NCBI GenBank assembly: GCA_026182355.1
Contig: JAPFBL010000973.1
Span: 1-64,000, forward strand
Source: Hermatobates lingyangjiaoensis
Taxonomy: Eukaryota > Arthropoda > Insecta > Hemiptera > Hermatobatidae
Direction of reading: 5' to 3'
DNA: 64,000 nucleotides
Notes under the pieces: model-generated
The model's database searches: none
Told to the model about the DNA's origin: nothing
The model's input: the letters and a program-made list of their open reading frames with translations, nothing else
Position numbers and translations under genes: made by a program
In this document: piece by piece, positions 29,272-39,094 of the stretch
How the letters are laid out: each line of letters begins with the position of its first letter
Position numbering within the stretch: the stretch's first letter is position 1

Positions 29272-32088
29272 ATGAATGCTCCCGCCGCACGCGAGTCGAT
29301 CGATCTTGTCCGCCGCTGGTCCGGGCAGGCGGCGCGGGTGCTCGAGGGCAGGGTGCGGATCGCCGCGACGGCCGGGCAGGCGGCGTCCGAGCTGATCGCG
29401 CGAACCGTTGCGGTGAAGATCGACGGCGACGTCGCGTGGTGCGTGCTGCCCGTCGACGGCGCGGCGCTGCTGCGGGCGGGGGAGACCGTGCGGCACCGGT
29501 GGCTGACGGGCCTCGGCGCGGAGGAGGCGCGGCTCGTGGAGGAACTCGCGGGGCCCGCCGCCACCGCCGTGCGCGAAACGTGGGCCGCCGAAGGCTGGCG
29601 CCGGTTCTTCTCCCGGGCGGAGGCGCGCGCCAACGCGGATCGGGCGGTGGCGTACCTGGGCGACGTCGTCGATCGCGTGCGGCGGCGCGACCTGCCGGCG
29701 CTGCTCGATCGCCTCGAGCTCGAGGCCGGCAGCGCTGCGCCGCAGCTGGTGCCCACGGACCTGATGTACCCCGACGTCGGGGTCCTGGGTCTGCTTTCCG
29801 ACGGCCTGCCGCCCGGCGTTGGCACCCCGGAGTTGGTGTCCGGCGCCGACGTCGCCGCGCTGCCCGGCGCGCTGTCCGCGTTGTCCGGCGCATTGGAGAC
29901 CGAGCGGACGACCCGGCTGGCGGCGATCGCGGCGGGCGAGCGGTTGCGCGCCAAGGCCGTCGTCGCGCTCCTGGCCGGGCTCGGCGTGGAGGCGCTGCGC
30001 GACGTCACGCGCGACCGCCTGCGGATCGCCCCCATCGAGGACGCGGGCCTGCGGACGGTCGGGTCGGTGCTCGCGGCGGGCGCGAGGCTCGCCGACGTGC
30101 CCGGGATCGGCCCGGATTCGGCGCGCAAGCTGCTCGGGCGCTGCGCAGACCCTGCGCCAGCAGACGATGGACGATGAGCCGGTGCGCATCGACCCCTCGC
30201 AGCGCACTCCCGAGGCCACCGACGTGCTGAGGCAGCTGCGGCGCTGGGAGATCGCCGGGGCCGTTGCGCGGCCCCGACGGTTCGACGGCGGCGGTGGCAC
30301 TGGCGTCGCTGGCGCCGGTCATGGCCCCGGGCGTCGGCGACGTGCTGGTGTTCCCCACCTCCGGCCGGGGGATTCCCGAATTCCGCGGGGCCGTCGCCGG
30401 TGTGCTGCGGCTGGCGGAGGCTCTGCGCGGGTCCGTCGGCAAGCTCATCGACGCTAATCCCGTGCCCGCCGACGGCGGCGCGCCCCCGAACGCCCCCGAC
30501 GACCGGCTGTGGGAGGACTTCCGTGCCCGCCCGGCGGACTACCAGGCCCTCGCGGCGCAGCTGGGCCTGCTTCCCGACGACGGCGACCGCGTCCACGGCG
30601 ACCTGCCCGAGGAGATCGTCGCGGCGATCCGCGGGATGGACCTGGACACGCGGTACCTGAAGGCGTCGCTGCGCGGCTACCAGGATTTCGCGGCGCGGTT
30701 CGCGCTGGTGCAGAAGAAGGTGCTCATCGGCGACGAGATGGGCCTGGGCAAGACCATCGAGGCGCTCGCCGCGCTGACGCACCTGCACGCGCTGGACCGG
30801 ACGCATTTCCTGGTCGTGTGCCCCGCGGCGGTGGTGTCGAATTGGCGTGCGCGAGATCGAGTCGAAGTCGCGGCTGGAGGCGCACCGCCTGCACGGCCAG
30901 GCCCGCGACCTCGCCGTCGACGAGTGGCTGACACGCGGGGGAGTCGCCGTGACCACCTACGGGACGTTGGGTGCGGTCCGCGAACGGGTGCTGTCGTGTC
31001 CCGGCCCGGCGTGCGTCGTCGTCGACGAGGCCCACTACATCAAGAACCCCGGCGCTAAGCGGTCGCAGCTGCTCGCCGGGGTGATCGAACGGGCCGAGGG
31101 CGCGATCCTGCTGACGGGCACCGCGCTGGAGAACCGCATCGACGAATTCCGGACGCTGGTGCGCTACCTGCGCCCGGACCTGCTGGAAGGGGAGAAGGAC
31201 GTCCCGGTGGCGGCGTTCCGCGAACTGGTGGCGCCGGTGTATCTGCGGCGCAACCAGGCCGACGTGCTCGATGAGCTGCCGGCGCTCGTCGAGGTCGATG
31301 ACTGGGTGGAGGCGACCGACGCCGACGACGCCGCGTACCGGCGGGCCGTGGACGACGGCAATTTCATGGCCATGAGGCGGGCCGCGTTCGCCGCCGGCGG
31401 GGGTGCCGCGAAGATGGAGCGCCTGCTGGACATCGCGGGGGAGGCGCGCGACAACGGCCGCCGGGTTATCGTCTTCTCGCACTTCCGCGACGTGCTCGAC
31501 GCCGTGATGGCCGCCCTCGGCGACGTCGCCGTGGGGCCGCTGACCGGCGACGTGCCCGCCGCGCGCCGCCAGGAACTTGTCGACGAATTCTCCGCCGCCG
31601 ATGGCGGGGCGGTTCTGGTGTCGCAGATCGTGGCCGGCGGCGTGGGCCTGAACATCCAGGCGGCGTCGGTGGTGGTCATCTGCGAACCGCAGCTCAAGCC
31701 CACCACCGAGTGGCAGGCCATCGCGCGGGCGCACCGCATGGGCCAGCTGGAGTCCGTGCAGGTGCACAGGCTGCTGCTGGAGGATTCCGTCGATGCGCGG
31801 ATCCTCGAGATCCTCGCGCGGAAGAAGCAGCTTTTCGACGAGCTGGTGCGGGTGTCCACCACGGCCGACGCGGCGCCCGAGGCGTACGACGTGTCCGAGG
31901 CGGAACTCGCCCGCGAGATGATCGCGGCGGAGCGGGAGCGATTGTCGGGCGAAGGGCATTTGTCGGGCGAGGGCCGATCGGCGGAAGAGGGGCGATCGGC
32001 GGAAGAGGGGCGATTGGCGGGCGACGGCGGACTGGCGGACGAAGCCGCGTCCGCGGGTGCGCCAAACCCGCTTCCACCTGCGGATTAG
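29272..32088 (+). CDS. SNF2/DEAH-type helicase with N-terminal helix-hairpin-helix (three frameshifts)
   Basis: About 938 residues from ATG 29272. The N-terminal 290 residues are unrecognised apart from a helix-hairpin-helix (LADVPGIGPDSARKLLG). Frameshifts near 30140, 30275 and 30850 split the gene into four readable parts. The helicase core has motif I DEMGLGKTIE, motif II VVVDEAHY, GTALENRIDEF, and a C-terminal domain with GGVGLNIQAASVVVICEPQLKP and motif VI ARAHRMGQ. The end is acidic and repetitive (LSGEGHLSGEGRSAEEGRS). It is likely a DNA-dependent translocase; the partner is unknown. tRNA-Pro follows 54 bases later. Confidence 0.85.
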
Positions 32089-32142
32089 CTCACCATGGCG
32101 ACAATGTTGTAATCTGTGGCAGTTGCCGATGAACGGCAGCGG

Positions 32143-32219
32143 CGGACTGTGGCGCAGCTTGGTAGCGCACCTCACTGGGGGTGAGGGGGTCGCAGGTTCA
32201 AATCCTGTCAGTCCGACCA
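32143..32219 (+). tRNA. tRNA-Pro (anticodon GGG)
   Basis: 77 bases including an encoded CCA. The acceptor stem CGGACTG (32143-32149) pairs with CAGTCCG (32209-32215), then A-CCA. The anticodon stem CCTCA/TGAGG encloses CTGGGGG with GGG at positions 34-36. The T-arm GCAGGTTCAAATCCTGT is standard. Confidence 0.97.
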
Positions 32220-32248
32220 GGTTTCAATTGCAGAACGTCACGGCTGCG

Positions 32249-32287
32249 GCCCGGTGAAGGCGATGTCTTCACCGGGCTTTCGCTTTT
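32249..32287 (+). terminator. Rho-independent terminator after tRNA-Pro
   Basis: Perfect 11-base stem GCCCGGTGAAG / CTTCACCGGGC with a 7-base loop, followed by TTTCGCTTTT. It starts 30 bases after the tRNA. Confidence 0.9.
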
Positions 32288-32334
32288 CGGCGAATTGGCG
32301 GGGTGCACTCCCCGCGGCCCTCCATGTGTGGCGC

Positions 32335-32379
32335 GGTGCGGTGTGGCGGTGCGGTGTGGCGGTGCGGTGTGGCGGTGCG
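32335..32379. repeat. 13-base tandem repeat, G-rich
   Basis: Three perfect copies of GGTGCGGTGTGGC (32335-32373) plus six bases of a fourth. It is flanked by two copies of GTGC-purine-CTCCCCGC (about 32303 and 32375). It is noncoding and located between the terminator and the next promoter. Confidence 0.85.
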
Positions 32380-32546
32380 CTCCCCGCCGTCGTGAGATTG
32401 CTTTACAAGAGCCGTGTTTCGGTAAAAGTTGCGGAAATCGCTATCCTTAGCGCTATTCTTCATGGCCATCTCCCGCCGACCGGCGGGGCATGCGCTGCAC
32501 CGGGGCGTCGCCGACGCTCCCGGTCCCGCGAATTGAGGAGGCAAGA

Positions 32547-33122
32547 ATGTCCGAGATTTCGAACCGCCACGAGAAGTTCGCCCGCGACTTCGCGGCCGTC
32601 GCCGACCGCGTCACCAAGTGGGGCGCGCCCACCCCGGTTCCCGAATGGAGCGCCGGCGACATCGTCGAGCACCTGCTCGGCTGGTTCCCCCCCGTGCTCG
32701 AATCCTGGGGCGGCCCCGTGCTGCGGGACATCCCGGCCCGCGGCCTCGCCGAGCGCTGGCGCCTGCGCACCGTCGAGGTGCAGGCGATCCTCGACGACCG
32801 CGAACAGTCCTCGAAGATCATCGAGTCCGGCGACTTCGCCGGAATGCGCCTGGACGAGGCTATCGGCCGCCTGTACTGCGCGGACATCTTCATGCACACG
32901 TGGGATCTGGCGAAGTCCGCCGACATCGAGATCCACCTGTCCGGCAATTACGCCGCCGCCCTGCACGGGGTACTGGCCGCGATGGAGGAGAACCTCCGCG
33001 CCTCCGGCCACTTCGGCCCGGCCGCGGAGACCGACTCCGACGACCCGCTCGACCGCCTCATGGCGTTCGTCGGCCGCGACACGAACTGGAAGGTCCCGTC
33101 GCTGGCGCCGGTGAGCGCCTAG
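32547..33122 (+). CDS. TIGR03086-type DinB/mycothiol-dependent isomerase-like protein
   Basis: 192 residues, intact. ATG 32547 with GAGGAGG 5 bases upstream. The actinobacterial DinB-like fold is recognisable: a helix HEKFARDFAAVADRV, the turn WSAGDIVEHLLGW with a metal-ligand His, and RLYCADIFMHTWDLAKSADI with further His/Asp. Members are predicted metal-binding and often mycothiol-linked. The substrate is unknown. It stands alone, convergent with the GH25 gene 63 bases away. Confidence 0.75.
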   Translation: MSEISNRHEKFARDFAAVADRVTKWGAPTPVPEWSAGDIVEHLLGWFPPVLESWGGPVLRDIPARGLAERWRLRTVEVQAILDDREQSSKIIESGDFAGMRLDEAIGRLYCADIFMHTWDLAKSADIEIHLSGNYAAALHGVLAAMEENLRASGHFGPAAETDSDDPLDRLMAFVGRDTNWKVPSLAPVSA

Positions 33123-33185
33123 TTTCCCGGCGCACCGTCACGCGGCCATTTCGGGATCCGGCCGCACCGGCATTCGGCAGCACCG

Positions 33186-33899
33186 TCACCCGGCGGACGG
33201 CTCTGCACCGGGCCGCCGCCCGGCGAGCAGCGCGGCGAGCTCGCGCTCGTCCCCGCGGAATGCGTCGACGTCGACGGTGAAGCCCGCAACCGACCCCCGA
33301 TCCGTGAATTGCCACAGGTCGGGGGTTCGGCCCCGGAAGGGGCGCCACGCCCGGTGATCGTCGCCGGGGTAGTCGGCGCCCGCTGGCCCGGCCGTGCCCG
33401 GCCACTGTGCGAGCCACAGTCCGCCGGGCAGCTCGTCGGAGCCGTCCCCGAAGGCGGGGAATCGGCGCAACCGCCAATAGGACCGCGTCGTGTACGTTCC
33501 GGCGCAGGCGACGCCGGCGTCCTCCAGCGCCCGCGCCGCCGCGACCAGGTCATCGGCGCTCAGGCGGTGGGCCACGGTCTCGGCGTCCAGCCAGATGGCC
33601 GGGGCGTCGTCAAGCGAAGGCCCCCATGCCGCGCGGAGCTGCCGCGCGACGACCCCCGCCTGCTCCCGCAGCGACGTGCCCTCCAGGGGATGGCGCACGT
33701 ACCAATAGGCGCCGACCCGCAGGCCGGCGCCGCGGGCATCGGCGACGTGCGAGGCGAACACGGGGTCCGCGTACGTGCCGTCGCAGGCGCGGACGATGGC
33801 GAAGCGGTGGCCCACCGCGGCCGCGGCCGACAGCGGCAGGCCGTCCTGCCACTCGCTGACGTCGATGCCGGTGAGGATGGCGCGCCTAGCGGACCACAA
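33186..33899 (-). CDS. Glycoside hydrolase family 25 (lysozyme-type muramidase)
   Basis: 237 residues with the GH25 barrel. It begins [13 protein letters not shown], where the Asp is conserved, and the catalytic pair is in [36 protein letters not shown] and [20 protein letters not shown] are family landmarks. There is no signal peptide or cell-wall-binding domain, so either export uses another route or the true start differs. ATG 33899 lies inside the end of rraA (14-base overlap), an unusual pairing. Confidence 0.85.
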   Translation of the reverse strand: MWSARRAILTGIDVSEWQDGLPLSAAAAVGHRFAIVRACDGTYADPVFASHVADARGAGLRVGAYWYVRHPLEGTSLREQAGVVARQLRAAWGPSLDDAPAIWLDAETVAHRLSADDLVAAARALEDAGVACAGTYTTRSYWRLRRFPAFGDGSDELPGGLWLAQWPGTAGPAGADYPGDDHRAWRPFRGRTPDLWQFTDRGSVAGFTVDVDAFRGDERELAALLAGRRPGAEPSAG

Positions 33900-34362
33900 T
33901 GCCGTCGGAATCGGCGTAGACCATGTCGCCCGGCACGAAGTCGACGCCGCCGAAGCTGACCACGACGTCGCGCTCGCCCGACCCGGTCTTGGTGGACTTG
34001 CGCGGGTTGGTGCCGAGCGCCTTGCAGCCGAACTCCATCTCGCCGATGAGCTTCGAGTCGCGCACCGCGCCGTGGACGATGACGCCCGACCATCCGTGGT
34101 CGCGGCCCAGCCCGGCGATGACGTCGCCGACCAGGGCGGTGTGCAGGGACCCGGAACCGTCGATGACCAGGACGCCCCCGTCGGAATCCTCCGACAGCAC
34201 GGCCTTGAGCAGGGCGTTGTCCTGGAAGCAGCGGACCGTGGAAATGCGGCCGCAGAACTCGCGCTTGCCGCCGATGTCGTGGAACTGGGTGTCGCAGCTG
34301 CGCACGTGCGAGCCGATTTCGTCGACCAGGTCGGCGGTGGGGATGAACTGGGCGTCGCCCAT
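33886..34362 (-). CDS. rraA: RraA-family protein (RNase E regulator / HMG aldolase fold)
   Basis: 158 residues, intact. ATG 34362 follows GGAGG by 5 bases. The fold is that of RraA, which in E. coli binds RNase E; related proteins are 4-hydroxy-4-methyl-2-oxoglutarate aldolases. Landmarks: [30 protein letters not shown], and [31 protein letters not shown], where Arg-Asp is the metal/substrate site. Aldolase or RNase-binding activity cannot be told apart from sequence alone. Confidence 0.88.
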   Translation of the reverse strand: MGDAQFIPTADLVDEIGSHVRSCDTQFHDIGGKREFCGRISTVRCFQDNALLKAVLSEDSDGGVLVIDGSGSLHTALVGDVIAGLGRDHGWSGVIVHGAVRDSKLIGEMEFGCKALGTNPRKSTKTGSGERDVVVSFGGVDFVPGDMVYADSDGIVVR

Positions 34363-34570
34363 GGTGGCCTCCGGTATTCGTCGCTGTCGGGGGCGCCCGC
34401 GGATGCGTGCGGGCCCGCTCGGGAGGCCCGCCGCCGCCATCGCGGAAACGCCGTGTTTCCCCCAGATTGCCAGACCGCCCGGAAGGGGTGGTGCGTTAGG
34501 GTGGATCGACGTAAGGACCCGCGGCGGCAGAGCCGGACGCGCGGTCGTCGCCGAGCGGATGGAGGCTCAT

Positions 34571-36847
34571 GTGGCCGGAATGAATTGGTTTTGGAAGGCC
34601 CTCGGCGGCAAGGAAAGCCGCGACCAGAAGCGCAGCGTGACGCTGGTGGCCCGGGTCGCGGAGCTCGAGCCCGAGCTGGAGGAGCTTTCCGACGCCGACC
34701 TGGCCGCCCGAGCCCGCGACAACCGCGACGACGCCCCGGAACTGCTGGCCTGCCTGCGCGAGGTCGCGCGCCGCGCCATCGGGCTGCGCCCCTTCGACGT
34801 CCAGTTGCAGGGCGCCCTGCGCCTTCTCGAGGGCGACGTGGTGCAGATGGCCACCGGCGAGGGCAAGACCCTGTCGGGCGCGCTGGCCGGCGCGGGGTTC
34901 GCGCTGCGCGGCGAGCGGGTGCATTCGGTCACGGTGAACTCGTACCTCGCACGCCGCGACGCCGAGTGGATGGGGCCGATTTTCACGTTCCTGGGGCTGA
35001 CTGCCGCAGCGGTCGATGAGGCCGACGACGCCGCCACCCGGCGCCGGGCCTATGCCGCCGACGTGGTCTTCGTCGCGGTCAACGAGCTCGGCTTCGACGT
35101 CCTGCGCGACCGCTGCGTCGTCGACGTCGCCGACCGCGTCCAGCGGCCCGCGCGCGTGGCCATCATCGACGAGGCCGATTCGGTGCTGGTCGACGAGGCG
35201 CTGGTGCCGCTGGTCCTGGCGGGTTCCGCGGAGGGGGAGGCGCCCGCGGGGCGCATCACCGACATCGTCCGCCGGCTGGTCAAGGGCGACGACTTCACCG
35301 TCGACGCGGGCCGCCGCAACGTTTTCCTCACGGAGATCGGGGCCCGGCGGGTGGAGCGCCTGCTGGGCATCGGTTCGCTTTACGACGAGGGCCACGTCTC
35401 CACCACCCTCGTCCAGGTTAACGTCGCCCTGCACGCCCGCGAGCTGCTGCGCCGCGACGTGGACTACATCGTGCGCGACGGCAAGGTGGCCCTGGTCGAT
35501 TCCTCCCGAGGGCGCATCGCGGATCTTCAGCGCTGGCCGGATGGGCTGCAGGCCGCGGTGGAGGCCAAGGAGGGCCTCGACGTTTCCGGCGGTGGCCGGG
35601 TTCTGGACACGCTGACCATCCAGCAGCTGGTGGGCCGGTACGAGATCACCTGCGGCATGACCGGCACGGCCGTCGCCGCGGGCGACCAGTTCCGCGAGTT
35701 CTACGGCATGCGCGTGTCGGTCGTCGAACCCAATGAGCCCTGCATCCGCGACGACGAGCCCGACCGGATCTATGCGACGCACGAGGACGCGTTTTCGGCG
35801 GTCGTGGAGGAGGTCATCGAGGTCAATTCCACGGGCCGCCCCGCGCTGGTGGGCACCGGCGACGTGGCGGAGTCCGAGCGGCTGGCCGAGGCGCTGGCCG
35901 AACGCGGCGTGGAGGCGGCGGTGCTCAACGCCAAGAACGACGAGGCCGAAGCCGCCGTGATCGCCGAAGCCGGCGCCCCCGGCCGCGTCACCGTGTCCAC
36001 CCAGATGGCCGGCCGCGGCACCGACATCCGCCTGGGCGGCCGGGACGAAGATGACCGCGACGAAGTCGTGGAGCTGGGCGGTCTGTGCGTCATCGGCGTC
36101 GCCCGCCACCGCACCGGCCGCCTGGACGGGCAGCTGCGCGGGCGCGCGGGACGACAGGGCGATCCCGGCTCCAGCGTCTTCTTCGTCGCGCTCGACGACA
36201 AGATGGTGGTCGAAGGCGGAGCGGGGGAGGAGCTCACCGTCACGCCGGAGCCCGACGGGCGCATCCGCGACGCCCGCGCCGCCGCCCACGTCGACCGGGC
36301 CCAGCGCGTCACCGAGGCGACGATGCTGTCGATTCACGCCACGACGTGGAAGTACAACAAGCTCATCGGCGACCAGCGCGCGATCCTCGACGATCGCCGC
36401 GAGCGCCTGCTGACCACCGATCTGGCGTGGCGGGAGCTGTCCGAGCGCGAGCCGGAGCGGGCGGAGGAGATCCTGGCCGAGGTGCCCGAGGACGTCGCCG
36501 CCGCGGCCGCGCGCGAGATCGCGCTGCACCATCTGGACATGGGCTGGTCCCGGCACCTGGCCGACCTCGACGACCTGCGGGAGTCCGTGCACCTGCGGGC
36601 GCTGGCCAAGGAGAGCCCCATCGACGAGTTCCACCGGGCGGCGATTTCGGCGTTCAAGAACCTCGCGGCGGAGGCCGTCGATGAGGCGGCGAAGGGTTTC
36701 CGCGAGGTCACCATCACCGCCGACGGCGTCGATCTGGACGCCGAGGGCATGGGGCGGCCGAGCTCCACGTGGACGTACATGGTCAACGACAATCCGTTGT
36801 CCGGCGGCGATTCGGTCGTCGGCGCCGTGGCCGCCATGTTCCGCTGA
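34571..36847 (+). CDS. secA2: Accessory Sec translocase ATPase SecA2
   Basis: 758 residues, intact. GTG 34571 is chosen for GGAGG six bases upstream; ATG 34559 and ATG 34580 are alternatives. The N-terminus NWFWKALGGKESRDQKRS is typical of actinobacterial SecA2. Nucleotide-binding domain 1 has QMATGEGKTLSGA and IIDEADSVLVDEA. Domain 2 has STQMAGRGTDIRLGG and GQLRGRAGRQGDPGSS. It is shorter than SecA1 and lacks the zinc-binding C-terminal tail, as expected for SecA2. It exports a subset of proteins. Confidence 0.95.
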   Translation: MAGMNWFWKALGGKESRDQKRSVTLVARVAELEPELEELSDADLAARARDNRDDAPELLACLREVARRAIGLRPFDVQLQGALRLLEGDVVQMATGEGKTLSGALAGAGFALRGERVHSVTVNSYLARRDAEWMGPIFTFLGLTAAAVDEADDAATRRRAYAADVVFVAVNELGFDVLRDRCVVDVADRVQRPARVAIIDEADSVLVDEALVPLVLAGSAEGEAPAGRITDIVRRLVKGDDFTVDAGRRNVFLTEIGARRVERLLGIGSLYDEGHVSTTLVQVNVALHARELLRRDVDYIVRDGKVALVDSSRGRIADLQRWPDGLQAAVEAKEGLDVSGGGRVLDTLTIQQLVGRYEITCGMTGTAVAAGDQFREFYGMRVSVVEPNEPCIRDDEPDRIYATHEDAFSAVVEEVIEVNSTGRPALVGTGDVAESERLAEALAERGVEAAVLNAKNDEAEAAVIAEAGAPGRVTVSTQMAGRGTDIRLGGRDEDDRDEVVELGGLCVIGVARHRTGRLDGQLRGRAGRQGDPGSSVFFVALDDKMVVEGGAGEELTVTPEPDGRIRDARAAAHVDRAQRVTEATMLSIHATTWKYNKLIGDQRAILDDRRERLLTTDLAWRELSEREPERAEEILAEVPEDVAAAAAREIALHHLDMGWSRHLADLDDLRESVHLRALAKESPIDEFHRAAISAFKNLAAEAVDEAAKGFREVTITADGVDLDAEGMGRPSSTWTYMVNDNPLSGGDSVVGAVAAMFR

Positions 36848-36861
36848 GCGGAGGTGGTTTC

Positions 36862-36890
36862 GGCCCGCGCGGGAATGTCGCGCGCGGGCC
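36862..36890 (+). terminator. Hairpin after secA2 without U-tract
   Basis: GGCCCGCGC (36862-36870) pairs with GCGCGGGCC (36882-36890) over an 11-base loop, 14 bases past the secA2 stop. The absence of a T run makes termination uncertain. Confidence 0.45.
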
Positions 36891-36953
36891 CGCCGGGCCC
36901 GTCGGGCGCGGCGGGCGATGAGTGAGTCGCCCCCACCGGTCCGCGCCAACGGC

Positions 36954-36959
36954 TATGAT
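36954..36959 (+). promoter_or_regulatory. -10 element of the odhI promoter
   Basis: TATGAT in the context GGCTATGATT, 45 bases upstream of the odhI ATG. The following leader carries CGGAGG (36991-36996) as ribosome-binding site. No good -35 is visible. Confidence 0.55.
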
Positions 36960-37003
36960 TTAGAGCGTTACAGGAAATCGGACGATTATCCGGAGGATGT
37001 GCA

Positions 37004-37432
37004 ATGACGAACAACACCGGCAAGCCTGAGGCCTCGGTGGAGACCACCTCGGTCTTCCGCGCCGACCTGCTCAAGGAGATGGAGTCCGGCGCCGGCCAGG
37101 ATCCCGTGGTGCCCGGCGTCGAGGGGCTGCCCGCCGGTTCGGCGCTCCTCGTGGTGAAGCGCGGCCCGAACGCCGGCTCGCGTTTCCTGCTCGACCAGCC
37201 GGTGACCACTTCCGGTCGCCACCCCGACAGCGACATTTTCCTCGACGACGTCACCGTCTCGCGCCGTCACGCGGAGTTCCGCATGGAGGGCGACAAGTTC
37301 GAGGTCGTCGACGTGGGATCGCTGAACGGCACCTACGTCAACCGCGAGCCGAAGAACTCGGCCGACCTGTCCAACGGTGACGAGGTCCAGATCGGCAAGT
37401 TCCGCCTGGTCTTCCTCACCTCCCCGAAGTAA
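37004..37432 (+). CDS. odhI: FHA-domain regulator of 2-oxoglutarate dehydrogenase (OdhI/GarA)
   Basis: 142 residues, intact. The unphosphorylated form binds the E1o part of the 2-oxoglutarate dehydrogenase complex and inhibits it, steering carbon to glutamate. The N-terminal ETTS motif places Thr14 and Thr15 exactly where PknG/PknB phosphorylation occurs in C. glutamicum OdhI. The FHA domain follows with TSGRHPDSDIFLDDVTVSRRHAEF and SLNGTYVNR. It heads the conserved odhI-ftsR-DUF151-merR cluster. Confidence 0.97.
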   Translation: MTNNTGKPEASVETTSVFRADLLKEMESGAGQDPVVPGVEGLPAGSALLVVKRGPNAGSRFLLDQPVTTSGRHPDSDIFLDDVTVSRRHAEFRMEGDKFEVVDVGSLNGTYVNREPKNSADLSNGDEVQIGKFRLVFLTSPK

Positions 37433-37453
37433 AAACCAGGAAGTCCCAGCGCC

Positions 37454-38203
37454 GTGGCAGCCGTTCCAGCTTCCGCCCCCGACTCCGGGGCTTCTTCCCC
37501 GAGGACCAGGTCCGCGGGGAAGATGTCCATCGGCGCCGTGCTGTTGGAGCTCCAGCAGGAGTTCCCCGACGTCACGGTGTCGAAGATCCGTTTCCTCGAG
37601 TCCGAGGGGCTCATTTCGCCGTCCCGCAGCCAGTCCGGGTACCGCCGATTCGCCCGTGCCGACGTCGACCGTCTCCGCTACATCCTCACCGTCCAGCGCG
37701 ACAATTACCTGCCGCTGAAGGTCATCAAGGAGCAGCTGGACAACATCGACGCCGGCAACGTCGCCGCGGTCGGCGAGGGCCTGGCTTCGGTGACCCCGCT
37801 GGTCACGGCGGACCAGTTCCGCGAGTCCGCGGTGGTCCACCTGACGCGCGCGGAGCTGGCCGAGCGGGCGGGCATCGACGAGGAGTTCCTGGGCAGCCTG
37901 GTGCGCGCCCGGCTGCTTTCCCCGGATGCGATGGATTGCTTCGACGGCGATGATCTCGCGCTGGCCACCACGGCCTGCAAGCTGCGCGAGTTCGGCCTGG
38001 ACGCGCGCCACATGAAGACGGTGCGCACGGCGGCCTCGCGCGAGGCCGACCTGATCGGCCAGGCGGCCGCCCCGATGGCGCGGTCGAAGGGCGACGGAGC
38101 CCGCCAGAAGGCGGAGGAAATGGCGCGGGAGATGACCGCGCTGCTGGTCACCCTGCACGGCACGCTGCTCAAGCGCCAGGTCAACGATGACCTCGGGCGC
38201 TGA
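37454..38203 (+). CDS. ftsR: MerR-family transcriptional regulator FtsR
   Basis: 249 residues, intact, GTG 37454, 21 bases after odhI. The N-terminal MerR winged helix is KMSIGAVLLELQQEFPDVTVSKIRFLESEGLISPSRSQSGYRRF, with the typical YRRF end. An effector-binding-type C-terminus and a long helix (RQKAEEMAREMTALLVTLHGTLL) follow. The C. glutamicum orthologue Cg1631 activates ftsZ, and the synteny here is the same. The next gene begins within or just after its 3' end. Confidence 0.92.
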   Translation: MAAVPASAPDSGASSPRTRSAGKMSIGAVLLELQQEFPDVTVSKIRFLESEGLISPSRSQSGYRRFARADVDRLRYILTVQRDNYLPLKVIKEQLDNIDAGNVAAVGEGLASVTPLVTADQFRESAVVHLTRAELAERAGIDEEFLGSLVRARLLSPDAMDCFDGDDLALATTACKLREFGLDARHMKTVRTAASREADLIGQAAAPMARSKGDGARQKAEEMAREMTALLVTLHGTLLKRQVNDDLGR

Positions 38204-38219
38204 GGGAGCGGGCGCGGGC

Positions 38220-38809
38220 ATGGATGAATTCGTCGAGGTCGAATCCCGCGGGATCCTGGTGCACGAGCCGGAGGACCATCCGGTCCTGCTGCTGTCGTGG
38301 CCGGGCAGCGGTCGTGTCGTTCCGGTGTGGATCGGCGCCGCGGAGGCCGCGTACCTGGCCGCCCGCGAAGCGGGCATGACGCAGAACGCCCCTGCGCGCA
38401 GGACGTCATCGTCGAGATGGCCGAGTCGACGGGCAATTCCATCGACCGCGCGGAAGTCACCGGTTTCCACGAGGGCGTGTACATCGCGGCGCTCGTGCTT
38501 TCCGACGGCGGCCGCGTCGATTGCCGCGTGTCCGATGCCGTCGCCGTCTGCGAGATCGCCGAAGCCCCGCTGGTATTCGCGCGGGAGATCCTCGAAGCCA
38601 CGTCGGTGCCCGCGGGTTCGCTTTTCGACGGCGCCGCGCACGACGGGGAAGAGGAAGAAGAGTCGGTCGAGGAGTTCGCGCGGTTCCTCGACGAGATTGA
38701 CGTCGCCGATTTCCTCGGAGAGTCGGGTGGCGCGGACGGCTCGCGTGAGTCAGGCGGATCGGGCGAGCCGGGTGGCTCGGGTGGTTCCGGCGGGGCCGAC
38801 CCGTCGTAA
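38220..38809 (+). CDS. Bifunctional nuclease family protein, DUF151 (one frameshift)
   Basis: BFN/DUF151 domain (MDEFVEVESRGILVHEPEDHPVLLLSWPGSGRVVPVWIG). ATG 38220 is taken as start; ATG 38187, overlapping ftsR, is in frame too. A missing base near 38388 breaks the frame between AAREAGMTQN and CAQDVIVEMAESTG. The tail is Glu-rich, then Gly/Ser-rich (GGSGEPGGSGGSGG), which is not part of the domain. It is conserved next to ftsR in corynebacteria. The nuclease role is a family prediction. Confidence 0.85.
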
Positions 38810-38980
38810 AGCGGGCCGAAAGGCGCGCAAAGCTGTTGTTCGTGTGAATGGTGTGACTCGAGTGTCTTGAGTGGCACCCCCGTTCACCCCCGAAGTCCGA
38901 TCCTTGACTTGAGTGGTAAAAGCCCACGTCGTTCTTTGCGTCACACTGTTGAGCTCTGCTTTTGTAATTCGCAAACTCTG

Positions 38981-38997
38981 AACCTGAACTTTAGGTT
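38981..38997. promoter_or_regulatory. Inverted repeat upstream of the second MerR gene
   Basis: AACCT-GAACTTT-AGGTT lies about 100 bases before the ATG at 39095 and 30 bases before a good -35 (TTGACA 39028-39033). The surrounding 285-base gap (38810-39094) also holds a direct repeat of CTTGAGTGG near 38868 and 38908. It is a candidate operator for autoregulation by a MerR protein. Confidence 0.45.
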
Positions 38998-39094
38998 TAG
39001 ACATGCGGCGTGTCGGCCCGAATCCTGTTGACAGTGCCCTAACCTTGGCGAAAGATGAACGACAACAGTAGAACTACCAGGGGAGAACACGAAC

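Larger units (their letters stand above)
32220..32546. other. 327-base gap between tRNA-Pro and the DinB-like gene
   Basis: Contains the tRNA terminator, the 13-base tandem repeat and, at 32400-32460, an AT-richer stretch likely to hold the promoter of the next gene. GAGGAGG at 32535-32541 is its ribosome-binding site. No gene is seen. Confidence 0.6.
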
